From: Diphasiastrum complanatum | Taxonomy: Eukaryota; Streptophyta; Lycopodiopsida; Lycopodiales; Lycopodiaceae | Length of the DNA stretch: 64,000 bases | Assembly: GCA_029204225.1 (NCBI GenBank) | Contig: CM055095.1 | Coordinates: 64,379,087 to 64,443,086 of the forward strand | Direction of reading: 5' to 3' | Part shown: piece by piece, positions 18,094-28,160 of the stretch | Position numbering within the stretch: position 1 is the first letter of the stretch | Layout of the letters: every line of letters begins with the position of its first letter | The notes under the pieces: generated by a model | What the model was told of the DNA's origin: nothing | What the model saw: the letters and a program-made list of their open reading frames with translations, nothing else | Database searches by the model: none | Translations under genes and position numbers: made by a program

Positions 18094-18544
18094 AACATTA
18101 AATAGGTCAGTATACTTGTTCAATTCCGTTTTTTGAATTCACATGCTGGATTTGGCCGATTTTTGGATCATTGGTTCAGCCTAAGTGGTGGCTTATAGAT
18201 TGCATATCAAATTTTCAGCATTTGCATGTAGATTTGGAATAGTCAATTTTTTGTGATTTTGTCAAAACCCTAATTTTGATTGGATCTCTAGATAGTGAGG
18301 TTGCTGGACTTCATTTGAGTGTGTTTCAATCTTAGGAAGTGGCAAAAGTCATTAGATTGAGGATAGATCATAGGTTGATCAAGATTCCATGATTCTATGT
18401 GTTGATTTGCTTGGATAAGTGCTAGAAGAGAATTTGTGAGATAGTTTCAAATTTTGGTGATTTCTTTTGAAAGCATTTGTTGTTGTTCAAAGGAGTGCTT
18501 TGTGCATTGAAACAGGTTGAAAGAGAAGACCAGGTCATTGCTAC

Positions 18545-19945
18545 ATGGCAACCTCAATTGGAGTCATGTTGGAAGCCAATGATAGGCTTACCTCAAGTAA
18601 CTATTCATTATGGAAAGTGAGGATGGAGTCACTTCTTGAGATGAATGATGTTTTGGATATTGTTGTAAGTTTGGAGGAGAGACCAGCAACACAACAAGAT
18701 CAATTGAGGTATGACAAGAGGGCCAAGAAGGCTCTACACATGATAAAGATGAATGTTACCAATGAACTTCTCAAGGAAGTTGGTAAGTGCACATCATCTT
18801 TGTAAGCTTGGAATTCATTGAAGAAGCTTTATGAATCCAAGTCTACTTCTAGAGTGTTGACTCTAAGAAGGCAAATCTTTTCTTGTTTGCAAAAGAATGA
18901 AGAAAGTCCAAGTACTTTTGTTTTGAGAATGAAAGCATTGAATGATGAGTTAGCTTGCATAGATGAAAGCATTAAGGAAGGAGAGCTTATTCAAGTGATT
19001 CTTAATGGCTTGTTGGATGCTCATGCTAACATTGTTCAAAGTATTGCTATTCAAAAGACTTTGCCAAGTTTGATGGATCTTCAAGAGATCTTGATCAATG
19101 AGGAATATAGGCTTCAAGCAAGAGGTGGATCTACATCGACACTTCAAGAGGATGCTATGTTCACAAAGGGCAAATTCAAAGGCAAAACCAAAAGCAAGTG
19201 GTCTAAAGGGCAAGATCAAGTGGATGCTTCTTCAAGTGGCAAAAAGAAGGATAGATCAAAGCTCAAGTGCTTCTATTGTCGCATCAAAGGACACTTTGCA
19301 AGTGAGTGCTACAAGAAGAAGAGAAATCAAGGAGACAAGCAAGGTAATATTACTCTTGATGAGGATGGTTTGGATGTGCAAGATGCAAATGATGATTCTT
19401 TTGTGATGTCTTCATGTATGCTTGCTAATGATGGAGATCTAGATCCTTGGTGGATTGATAGTGGAGCAAGTTCACACATGACCTTTCACAAAGAGTACTT
19501 CACTTCTTTGTTGGCATATGGAGATGACAAGAGGGTGATCTACACGGCCAATGATGGTGAGTGTGCAATCAAAGAGATTGGCACAATTCCTATTTCTCTC
19601 TCTACAAATAGGAATGTTCATTTGGAGGATGTCTTGTTTATTCCATCTATTACCAAGAATTTGCTTAGTGTGAGTCAAATGCTAAGTAAGGGCCTCAAGG
19701 TGGAGTTTGATGGAGATCCTTGTCTGATCAAAAGGAAGGATGTCTTGATTGGAAAAGGTAAAAGGCAAGGGAAGTTGTTCAAACTTGATGCTTTTGTTAT
19801 TGCTAACCAAGTTGGATGTGTTGAAAGGGAGCAAATTTCTATTCAAAAGGTTTGGCACAAAAGGATGGGACACCTCAACTTCAAGTCATTGGAGGTAATG
19901 GCAAGGAAAGAAGGTTGTGATTGGTCTTCCAAGTTCCTTAAGTAA
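18545..19945 (+). pseudogene. gag-protease of Copia copy 1
   Basis: Starts MATSIGVMLEANDRL with the gag N-terminal motif SSNYSLWKVRMESLLEMND. It is broken by TAA at 18803-18805, where copy 2 reads a GAA codon. The frame resumes (from 18818) through the gag body RVLTLRRQIF and LIQVILNGL, a CX2CX4HX4C zinc knuckle (CFYCRIKGHFASEC, about 19268), the aspartic protease motif DPWWIDSGASSHM (about 19441) and the GAG-pre-integrase motif VWHKRMGHLNFKSLEVM (about 19850). A 1-bp insertion near 19908 ends the frame at 19945. Gag would form the particle and the protease would process the polyprotein. Confidence 0.9.
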
Positions 19946-20576
19946 TGACAAGCATGTTTGTGAGTCTTGTGCTTTGTCTAAGTCACATAGACTACCTTAT
20001 ACTAGATCTACAAAGCCTTTTCAACTTGTACATTCGGATATTCATGGATTTACTACAATTAGCAATAGTGGAGCTAAGATGTATGTAACATTCATTGATG
20101 ATTTTAGTAGATTTTGTTGGATCTATCTACTAAAGAGCAAGGATGAAGTGTATGATGTCTTTGTCAAGTTCAAGAATGCAAGGGAGAACCAATTCTCCAC
20201 AAAGATCAAGTGCTTGAGAGGTGACAATGGTGGTGAGTACATATCTAACAAGTTCAAGGCCTTTTGTGATGAGCATGGGATCAAGAGGGAGTATACAACA
20301 TCAAGGACCCCACAACAAAATGGAGTGGCTGAAAAGAAGAATAGAACTTTATGTGAAAGTGCTAAAGCTATGAGGTTAAGTGCTAATCTTGACAAACCAT
20401 TTTGGGATCAAGCTTTGTTGTGTGCCAATTTCTTGTGCAATAGGTGGCCGAGTGCTATTTTGGATGGAAGGACACCTTTTGAGATGCTATTCAAGAGGAG
20501 GCCGAGTGTCAACTTTCTAAGAACTTTTGGATGCACATGCTATGTCAACATTACTCTTGATGATAGGACCAAGTAG
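19917..20576 (+). pseudogene. integrase of Copia copy 1
   Basis: Frame-shifted from the protease region. It carries the zinc-binding CESCALSK segment and the DDE motifs LVHSDIHGF, FIDDFSRFCWIYLL, LRGDNGGEYISN and TPQQNGVAEKKNRTL, followed by FLRTFGCTCYVN. Integrase would insert the cDNA. It ends at TAG 20574-20576, a stop present at the same codon in copy 2 (45773-45775) and thus inherited from their common source. The expected GIFVGYSE motif follows directly after the stop. Confidence 0.9.
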
Positions 20577-20618
20577 GATCCATCTTCAAGAAGAGGTATT
20601 TTTGTTGGATATAGTGAG

Positions 20619-22100
20619 GTGAGTAAAGCCTACAAGGTTTACATTCCTTCTACTAACAAAGTGATTGTTGGTAGAGATGTCATTTTTGATGAGGGAAACA
20701 TTCCAAAGGTGTCTTCAAGCATGATTGATGGTAAAGTAGATGGATCTAACATTCTTGATCTTGATGGGAAGGATCCTACTTTGGATGGTGGTGATGATGG
20801 ACCTTCATCAAGTCAAAAGCCAAGGAGAACATCAAGAGAAAGACAAGTACCTTCAAGGCTCACATATGATCAAAAGGGTAAGCAAGTAGTTTATGGAAAT
20901 TATGTTGCTTTCCTAACCTCTTTGGATGAGCCTACAAGTGTAGATCAAGCAAGGAAAGAAGAGGAGTGGATCCAAGCAATGGATCTTGAGTATCAATCTC
21001 TTATGAAGAGTGGAACATCTTTTGGAAGATCTTCTTCTGTACATGGAGCTATGCAAGTGGATGGATGTTATATTGCTGTGAAATCAAGTAATGGATCTGG
21101 AAAACAAAGTCTGTTCAATGACTTTGATGATCAAGTTGAAGATCAAGAAGTTGATCTCGAAGCGCTTCAACTAGTCAAAAGGGAAGGTGGCAATTTGGAG
21201 CTAGTCAAGAGCATCAAAGGAGAGGTAATTGGCAAAGGTGTTATGGATATGTTTTTACAGCATATTGAAGACTCAAGTAAGGTCAAAGGAGTAGCAAGGA
21301 AGTGTTTTTCAAGTTTACTTTACTTGTTCTATCTCATGTTTGAGCAATTTCATGTGGATGTGTGCAAATTGTCAAGATATGGTAAAACTAGCTACATTGG
21401 TGAGCATTGTTTTGATGTTGGATTTGTACTAGCATTCTTGGCTTATTTTGCTGATGGAAATGAAGCTATTGGAGGTTCATTATTTCACTCATCCATGGCT
21501 AAGTTCTCAAGTGTTGAGCTACTTGGTGCCAATACTTGGAGATTGTCAATTTTTGGTGAATTCATGGTCATTTGCTTGTGTCAAGTAGATCTTGAAGATG
21601 GACTAGTGCAAACTACTTGGTTTATGGAGTCATGTGGTGCTGGATTTTCATCATCTATGTACTCACCTATGCATGGATTTCCAAGGTTTGATAGTTTCTT
21701 GTGGCAAGATGAAGATGGAGGCTCATTCATGGAGTATCATGGTGGATACAAGACAACAAAGGACAAAGGAGGAGGAGACATGCAAGCAAAACTTGATCAC
21801 TCACATTTATTGTTTGTTTGCTGTATTTTTCCAGAGATTTCAGAGTTGGAAGCATGGTGGAATCATTTCATTTACATTCTATTTGATTCTTCATGTTCTA
21901 GTCACATTTTTACATGCAAAATTGATGTAAGAAATAGTGAAGCATCCCAAGTGGACACTATTCTCTATATCAATTATGGTTGTTTCTATTTTGAGCATTA
22001 CATGATCATTGAAAGGAGATCTATTCTTAGGAAGAAGATCATTCTTATGATGGATCAAAGTTCTATTGGCAAAAACTATGCTAGGAGCATTGGAAGCTAG
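20619..22100 (+). CDS. hybrid frame replacing the RT core, copy 1 (493 aa)
   Basis: Residues 1 to about 130 are ordinary Copia hinge: SKAYKVYIPSTNKVIVGRDV, RRTSRERQVPSRLTYD, then EEEWIQAMDLEYQSLMKSGT just before RT. Residues about 131-165 look like a scrambled RT start (VKSSNGSGK). From about residue 165 to 493 no RT motif appears: no ARLVAKG, no DVSNAFLNG, no YVDD, no LYGLKQAPR. Instead there is an open, unrecognised sequence with hydrophobic stretches (SLLYLFYLMFEQF, VGFVLAFLAYFADG, HLLFVCCIF) and acidic segments. It ends ARSIGS-stop exactly where RNase H resumes in another frame. Copy 2 carries the same frame at equal length, with about 21 base differences by eye, nearly all amino-acid changing. 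I do not recognise the insert; it could be a captured host exon set or sequence from another element. Confidence 0.85.
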   Translation: MSKAYKVYIPSTNKVIVGRDVIFDEGNIPKVSSSMIDGKVDGSNILDLDGKDPTLDGGDDGPSSSQKPRRTSRERQVPSRLTYDQKGKQVVYGNYVAFLTSLDEPTSVDQARKEEEWIQAMDLEYQSLMKSGTSFGRSSSVHGAMQVDGCYIAVKSSNGSGKQSLFNDFDDQVEDQEVDLEALQLVKREGGNLELVKSIKGEVIGKGVMDMFLQHIEDSSKVKGVARKCFSSLLYLFYLMFEQFHVDVCKLSRYGKTSYIGEHCFDVGFVLAFLAYFADGNEAIGGSLFHSSMAKFSSVELLGANTWRLSIFGEFMVICLCQVDLEDGLVQTTWFMESCGAGFSSSMYSPMHGFPRFDSFLWQDEDGGSFMEYHGGYKTTKDKGGGDMQAKLDHSHLLFVCCIFPEISELEAWWNHFIYILFDSSCSSHIFTCKIDVRNSEASQVDTILYINYGCFYFEHYMIIERRSILRKKIILMMDQSSIGKNYARSIGS

Positions 22101-22672
22101 GAAAGCGAGTTTTGAGGTACATCATTGGAACTCGAGATTTTGGCATATTCTATGAGGGATCATTACCTAGTCTTTTTGGATTTTCAGAGTCGGACTATGC
22201 TGGAGATATAATGGATAGGAAATCCATTAGTTCTTATTGTATTTTCATAGGTGATGGAGCTATATCATGGATGTCAAAGAAACAAGCCACTATCTCATTG
22301 TCATCTAGTGAGGCCGAGTACAAAGCTCTTACACATTGCACAAAGGAGATGGTATGGATCAAGAGGATGATCAAGGATCTTCACTTGCTGGATTTTTCAG
22401 AGAGCCCAATCATCTTTTGTGACAATCAATCAGCCCAAAGAATGGCATCCAATCCTATCTTTCATGCTAGGAGCAAGCATATTAAGATACAATATCATTT
22501 TGTGAGGGAGCGAGTCATTGCAAAGGAGGTGGAGCTTCAACATGCGTCTTCAAGGGAATGTGTAGCTGATATCTTCACCAAAGCATTGGGAAAAGACTTG
22601 TTCATGAAGCATAGGACTTCACTTGGAGTATTATTAAAGTCTATGCTAAAACTAGTTGAAGAGGGAGTGTGA
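22100..22672 (+). pseudogene. RNase H and Pol C-terminus of copy 1
   Basis: Begins with HWKLGKRVLRYIIGTRDFGI just after the hybrid frame but in a different frame. It then shows FSESDYAGDIMDRKSIS, GAISWMSKKQATISLSSSEAEYKAL (catalytic D and E), CDNQSAQRMASNPIFHARSKHI, and the Pol tail ending EEGV at the LTR edge. Uninterrupted for about 186 codons, but it has no normal way to be translated after the upstream breaks. Confidence 0.9.
22658..22667 (+). other. polypurine tract of copy 1
   Basis: GAAGAGGGAG immediately before the 3' LTR; it primes plus-strand DNA synthesis in LTR elements. Confidence 0.85.
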
Positions 22673-23318
22673 AAGATTCAACTAGTTTCATCACATTTTG
22701 CAATATTTTCATATTTGGCATATTGAGGCCAAAACTTGTTTTAGACTTAGAGATTGACTTTTCAAAGTTCATTAGTCTAAATTTCATTTGAATAAACACT
22801 TTTTTGAAAGTGTGGGAAAGATAGAATGCGAGTTTGAGTAGATTCAATTTGAATAAGTTGTGTACATTGAATCTAGACCCAAAATTGGTAGGGTTAGCAT
22901 TTTGGTGGGAAAGCCAAGTGGCCAAATAGGGTTTGGACCTGTTATAAAAGGATGTAACTCGTGGAGAGAGTCCTCTTCTCTCTTCTCTATCTCATTTCAT
23001 GCTTATACATGGTTCTCTTGGGTTCTACTATCCATTGGTGCACTATCTTGGTGATTGCTTGCAATTCTATGTGTAGAATGATCTATATTTGTTATGTTTG
23101 GATCCACACGTGTGAAATAAAGTAGCTTGCTGGTTTTGTACGGACAGCAACAGTACATAATCATTTCATTCAAGTTTGATCAAGTTCTATTAGTGTTTCC
23201 ATCTCAAATTGTGTGTAGATGCTGATTTTTCTACATTGGTGAAATTGGTAGTGTATTTCTCTTTCCAACCAAAGATCATTCAAGTAGATTGGATCTTAAG
23301 GATCTGAAATCTTTCACA
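22668..23318 (+). repeat. 3' LTR of copy 1
   Basis: 651 bp, beginning TGTGAAAGATTC and ending GAAATCTTTCACA (11-bp terminal inverted repeat). TATAAAA at 22943-22949. Complete, unlike the 5' LTR. Confidence 0.93.
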
Positions 23319-23323
23319 CCCCA
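23319..23323. repeat. target-site duplication of copy 1, right (CCCCA)
   Basis: Matches 17583-17587 and directly follows the terminal CA of the 3' LTR. Confidence 0.9.
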
Positions 23324-23335
23324 TGCAGCGGGGGA

Positions 23336-25860
23336 ATGATCGACATAGACAAAGTTCGAAGAATACCTCTTGAGCAGGGAAAAGAAGTGAATATTTTAGT
23401 TCGCTTATCCAAATTTGATGGAAGCTTATATCATAAAATATTAAAGAAATTTATTGATGTTTTTGCCTGGGATTTAAAAGATTTAAAAAGAATTCCTAGT
23501 GAATTTGGAGAGCATTGAATTGATTTAAAGGCAGGCGCTCTACCAATTAGACAAAGGTAGTATAGATTGAACCTTAAATATTCCCTAATGGTGAAAGAAG
23601 AATTAGATAAGTCTCTTGAAGCCAAAATAATTTATCTAGTTCTAAGCAGTGAATGGGTATCCCCCATTGTGGTGGTTCCAAAGAAGAAAACTGGTAACAT
23701 CCGAGATTTCAGAAAATTAAATGCAGCAACGAAGAAGGATTATCATCCTTTACCCTTTACAGATATTATATTGGATAAAGTTGATGGTTATGAAAGATAT
23801 AGTTTTTTGGATGGTTTTTCTGGACCAGAAGATCGAAGTAAAACAACCTTTACAACGGATTGGGATACCTATGCATATAATAGGATGCCATTCAGACTTT
23901 GCAACGCACCTGCTACGTTTCAAAGAATAGATCGATCTTGATCAAAAGAAACTCTCTGGAGCAATGATAGTTGAATCCCCTTCTATGAAGCCCGAAGAGG
24001 TCCGAAAGTAATGGATCAAATAAATAGCTGTAGAAAAAAATGAAAAGATGAAGACAACTGTGAACCTGCAGAATAAAGCGAGCTCCTCACCCAGTGAGTG
24101 GTGGTCGAAGCTCGACATTGCAAGGGTCCAAGGCTGCAACCGTAGAACTATCAGTTCTTTCACCCTTCCACCAAGACTTCATCATGTTTCCTTACCGCTA
24201 CCAAATCGTCCATCCAAATCTATTCCTACCACCAAATTCTTGATGATGAGTCCATTCCCTTGAGACTGATAATCAAAGTTTGTGCAACTTGTAGATCAAA
24301 GGTTTTCTTTGAGACTAGAACTTCAATTGAGAGAAGAACCGTGGAAACACCTAGACGCAAATAAAGGATACAGACCTCCAAGACATTAAAATCTATCCAG
24401 AAACTAGAAGTGAAACCATTCATGGCAGATGCAACAAAAGAAAGACACACAAGGAAAGCACTCAAGCATGCAAGATTGTCAAGCTATTGAGAGCTCTCCA
24501 ATTTTGAGAATGTCAACCACTTACAGTAATAAGACATTCTGGTTACATTGCGGCAAATTGTGAAAGCAGTTTTTGATAAAGACTGGCAACAATAAACACT
24601 TGGTTTTATGCAAGAGAACGAGGATCTAGGCTTTTCCAAGTGACAATAAAAAATGCCAATGCGGAAGCGGAGCGACATCATTCAATTTGAGTTGCAGTGG
24701 GTCCTGCAACACATTAGGGGTGGGATGATGTTGGCTGATTTTGACGAACCCTTAAGATACTCGACCAGAGCAACTCAAGAGCACCTCTCACTTTAGACCA
24801 AGGAGATCTCTGAGAAAACAAGACTAACGAAGATTGAGAGCCGAGAAATGCTAGTTAGGAATGACAAGCAAGAATTGTGTAAGCCTCATGGTGAATCTCT
24901 GAAGATGGAATGACCATGTAGGAAATAGTATTTCTAGACAAAGTATTAAATGCAAGTAGGCCCCTCTTAAAGAAAGTAGAGTGAGCCACCTTTTGATGGT
25001 GGCCTCTAGTGGAGAGCATTATTCCACTTGTAGTTTGTGTAATGTGGGAATGCCACTAGGATGCCACCTAAGGAGCTCTCTTGCTTATTTAAGAGACTCC
25101 CTCTTTGAGAAGAGGAGCTTTTTGTGAAATGTACCTACTCCATGCTGAAATGAGAAGAGCCTCCATGAGCCTTGGTGCATTTATTGAGCTCCTTGATCAT
25201 GGTTGTTTCTTGAGTGATGCATTCATGATCTTGCCCTTCCCTCCTTTGTGTGTGGTTGTGGATAGTAGAGTGGATTAGTTTTCCTGCTTTCCTAGAGTGG
25301 ATTAGATTTCCTTTCTTGTTTGTGGATTAATGTAGGAATCAATATTCAGGTAAACTAAATAGGCTGGGTTTGTGATGTAATTCCTACATATCCTCTTACA
25401 ATCCAGTTCTTGATGTTTTTGGGATGTCCAATAATCAAAAGATTGGTTGGTTTCTTGATTCTTGGACTTCTAAAATGCTGCTAGAATAGTTTCTTGTTTC
25501 TTGTTTTGTGGATTTATGCAAGTGTAATATTCCAAGACCTTTTGAGAAAATTTCTTGAAATATTTATAGAAGATTTCTGTACTTTTAGTTTGCATAAAGA
25601 ACATTTGGAGAAGCTCCAACAAACATTACAAAGATGTAGGAGAACATCTATATCCTTACATCTTGAGAAAAGCTATTTTGGGATGACTGAAGGCATTCTG
25701 TTGGGCCACCGAATATTAGAACGAGGTATCAAAGTTGATCAAGACAAGATCAAAGTGATTGATGCACTCTTACCCCCGACCAATTTGAGGGAGTTAAGAG
25801 GTTTTCTTGGCCATTTGGGCTATTATCGAAGGTTTGTGTACGAGATTATGCTATGATAGC
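23336..25860 (+). pseudogene. Ty3/Gypsy RT relic, interrupted
   Basis: Broken Gypsy polymerase. The first part (23336-23941) shows FIDVFAWDLKDLKRIP, EWVSPIVVVPKKKTGNIR, DYHPLPFTDIILDKVDG, FLDGFSG and MPFRLCNAPATFQR, with a stop at 23516-23518. The second part (from about 25518 to 25860) resumes with QDLLRKFLEIFIEDFCTFS and ends GFLGHLGYYRRFV, a Gypsy hallmark. The catalytic FIDD reads FIED, so a key aspartate is lost. About 1.58 kb of unrelated DNA sits between the parts. Confidence 0.88.
23930..25515. other. insertion of unknown type inside the Gypsy RT
   Basis: The RT reads up to PATFQR at about 23927 and resumes at about 25515-25523 within the same domain. The intervening 1.58 kb has no coding domain. 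Its right half (about 24960-25390) looks like LTR or promoter DNA, with CTTATTTAAGAGACTCC near 25083. I could not find matching terminal repeats or a target duplication, so it may be a solo LTR, a small non-autonomous element or a recombined segment. Confidence 0.55.
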
Positions 25861-25960
25861 AGCCCCTTTGAATAAGTTATTAAAGAAAGATGTTACATAT
25901 GAATGGAGTACTATTGGAGGGTTTGCGGATCCCAAGGCAATCCTAACCCTAGTTAATAAG

Positions 25961-26661
25961 TGAGAGGGATTTGGCACCTTGCATGTGTAAGTCCAACCTG
26001 ATGATCACATAGTTATTTGATTAGTTGAAAGTCAATAAAAGGACTTTAGGCCTTTTTGCGGGACTTTTAACGTCACAGGGCCTAAATGTGAAGTTAGTAA
26101 TAAAGTTGGGTTTCCCTCCAATTTGAATGGGTTTCCACTCTTTTTTTTTTAATTTAAATAATTAGTGAGTCAGAAATGGACCAATAAGATTCAGAGGCCA
26201 GGGTCCTCCTCTCTATTATAAAAAGGGACCAGCTCGAGTTTCCTACACATGTACATATTTTCATTTCAATAAAGCAGATTGGTTCTCTTGTGAAATGGAT
26301 TTATGAATGTCCTTGCTCTCTATCACTTTTCCTCCATCTCTCATGCTTTTATTGTGTTTGCTAGTTGTTGGATCTAATTGTTATTGGGATTGCATGTTTC
26401 TATACTTTTTATGGGGGAGAAAGGGAGAGAGAGAAAGGGTAAGCTATCTTCATTGTGGATCTTAGTGTTAATGGATGTAGTGTTAATGCTTAGTGTTAAT
26501 GGATGTTAGAGTTAGATCTGAATTTACCATTCATATTGAAATCTGAAATATGCTATCGCTCTCATGGGAACGAATCTACACAGGACAACTAACTTCATCT
26601 CCTTGATGCTAGATTGATTAGATATTGGGTTGAGGATAGGAAAGGAAAGAAACCCACTACA
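25961..26661 (+). repeat. probable Gypsy 5' LTR
   Basis: Ends in CTACA just before a canonical PBS. Contains a TATA-like TATTATAAAAAGG near 26214-26226 and AATAAA near 26269. The left edge (a TG at 25961, where Gypsy coding sequence stops) is a guess. Confidence 0.45.
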
Positions 26662-26665
26662 ATTT

Positions 26666-26683
26666 TGGTGCCGTTGCCGGGGA
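26666..26683 (+). other. Gypsy primer-binding site
   Basis: TGGTGCCGTTGCCGGGGA, four bases after the LTR end. It is one base from the TGGCGCCGTTGCCGGGGA PBS I associate with Athila/Tat-type plant Gypsy elements. Confidence 0.8.
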
Positions 26684-27342
26684 GCTACGCCAATTTTTCA
26701 GTTTGTAGCACGTTTGTTGGATGGTTAGCTTGCATTAGGCATCTTGTCATGGCATGAATAGTGTTAAATCTGCATTTAGATTAGTTTGGGAGTGATTTTG
26801 CCTGATTTGAGTGGATTTGCTTGTTTGAAATCTAATCTGATTGTGGAACAAGGAAATCTATTCAGATCACCAATCTTAAGATCCATTTGGATCCGAGATA
26901 TCAGAAAAAACAACAAAAATTGGTCAAATCTGCTAGATTTTGGTCAAAAGAAGACAAAATTTTTCATTATAACTGATACTTTTTGCCCTCTTTCAGGAAA
27001 CATTTGCCGAGTTGCAGGCACCTTCAATTTTTCTGTGAACATTTGGCGCCATTTCCATAGCTACATAGACTCATCTATGCTGCAAAACCATTGCTCTGAA
27101 GCCACACACATCATTACCGAGCTCGTTACTTGGTCTCCACCGACATCCAGTTTCGTTCTCAACCGAGGCTTCATGCTCCTCCCCTAGATGAGCTCCACGA
27201 CTCTCGTCTGGACCGGACAAAACCTTGTTTCATTCACCTATTGAAACTATGCACTCACTCTCGACTGGACCACTACTCGCAATATCTAGTCAAGTCCTGA
27301 GTTAAATCTCAACCGATGCTCATCGATCAGATATCACCCGAG
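26684..27342 (+). other. Gypsy leader, no gene
   Basis: Untranslated leader between PBS and the repeat array. A 133-codon open frame starts at 26786 but shows no domain. Confidence 0.5.
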
Positions 27343-27862
27343 CCTTTCTGCTGAAATCTCAACCGGAGCCTCTACTGAAGCCTCTGCTGAAATCTCCACT
27401 GGAGCCTCTGCTGAAATCTCAACCTGAGCCTCTTCTGAAATCTCAACCGGAGCCTCTACTGAAATCTCAACCGGAGCCTCTTCTGAAATCTCAACCAGAG
27501 CCTCTACTGAGAACTCAACTGACGACATTCCTGTCAAATTTTGACTGGAGCTATCTATCGAATCTCAACCAAAGGCATTCCTGTTAAAACTCAACCGAAG
27601 CATCTTGTCCAATCTCAACTGGAGCTTTCTCTCAGATCTTGACCGAAGCATCCTGTCGAATCTTGACCGGAGCTTTCTCTCAGATTTGGACCAAAGCGTC
27701 CTGTCAGATCTCAACCGGAGCTTGTTCTCAGATCTCGACCGAAGCATCCTGTCAAATCTTGGCCTGAGCTGTCTGTCAGATCTCAATCAGACTGTTCTGT
27801 CAAATTTCAACCAGAGCTTTCTATCAATTCTCAATAGAGGATTTCTATCAACTCTCAACTGA
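27343..27862. repeat. 24-bp tandem repeat array in the Gypsy leader
   Basis: About 21 degenerate 24-bp units of the type AAATCTCAACCGGAGCCTCT plus four bases. Because 24 is a multiple of three, several frames stay open and read as 8-residue repeats: SFLSDLDR-like on the plus strand (27605-27862), and APVEISEE-like (27334-27537) and RLRSRFDRML-like (27565-27786) on the minus strand. Array type shifts at about 27540. Similar AATCTCAACCGACAC units recur at 33420-33436. Confidence 0.88.
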
Positions 27863-28160
27863 GAGCTTTGACTTCCAACTTGAACCAAGTCAACTTCAAA
27901 GCTCAGTTTTCTTCTTTGACTAGGTCTCAGTGTTTGCCAAATCCCACAGTTCTTTCCAACCTTATTGCAAAACCCTAACACCAAAAAAACAAAACAACTA
28001 TTCCATTTGGACACCACCACATTATTAGTCTCTGACTAATATTTTTGATAAAAAAAAAACCCCAAAACAAACCAAAAAAAACAAAAACACAAACACCAGT
28101 CAAGTTACCAAAGAGTCCAAGAGGCCTATTTACCCAATCCTTAGGTACTCTAGAGTTGTT

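Larger units (their letters stand above)
17588..23318 (+). mobile_element. Copia element copy 1, RT-replaced family
   Basis: A 5.73-kb insertion bounded by TGTGAAAGATT...AATCTTTCACA ends and 5-bp CCCCA duplications. Order: truncated 5' LTR, leader, gag, protease, integrase, hybrid frame replacing the RT core, RNase H, polypurine tract, 3' LTR. Compared with copy 2, a 294-bp deletion joining at 18093/18094 removed the end of the 5' LTR and the whole PBS; the junction lies at a short TCAA identity. Private damage includes a stop at 18803-18805 and a 1-bp insertion near 19908. The stop at 20574-20576 is shared with copy 2. Confidence 0.93.

Noticed and set aside
21012-22090. The RT-replacing segment as an antisense RT, like the 13.9-16 kb mosaic
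   Set aside because: The minus strand has no long frame or Copia motif here; the only long open frame is in sense.
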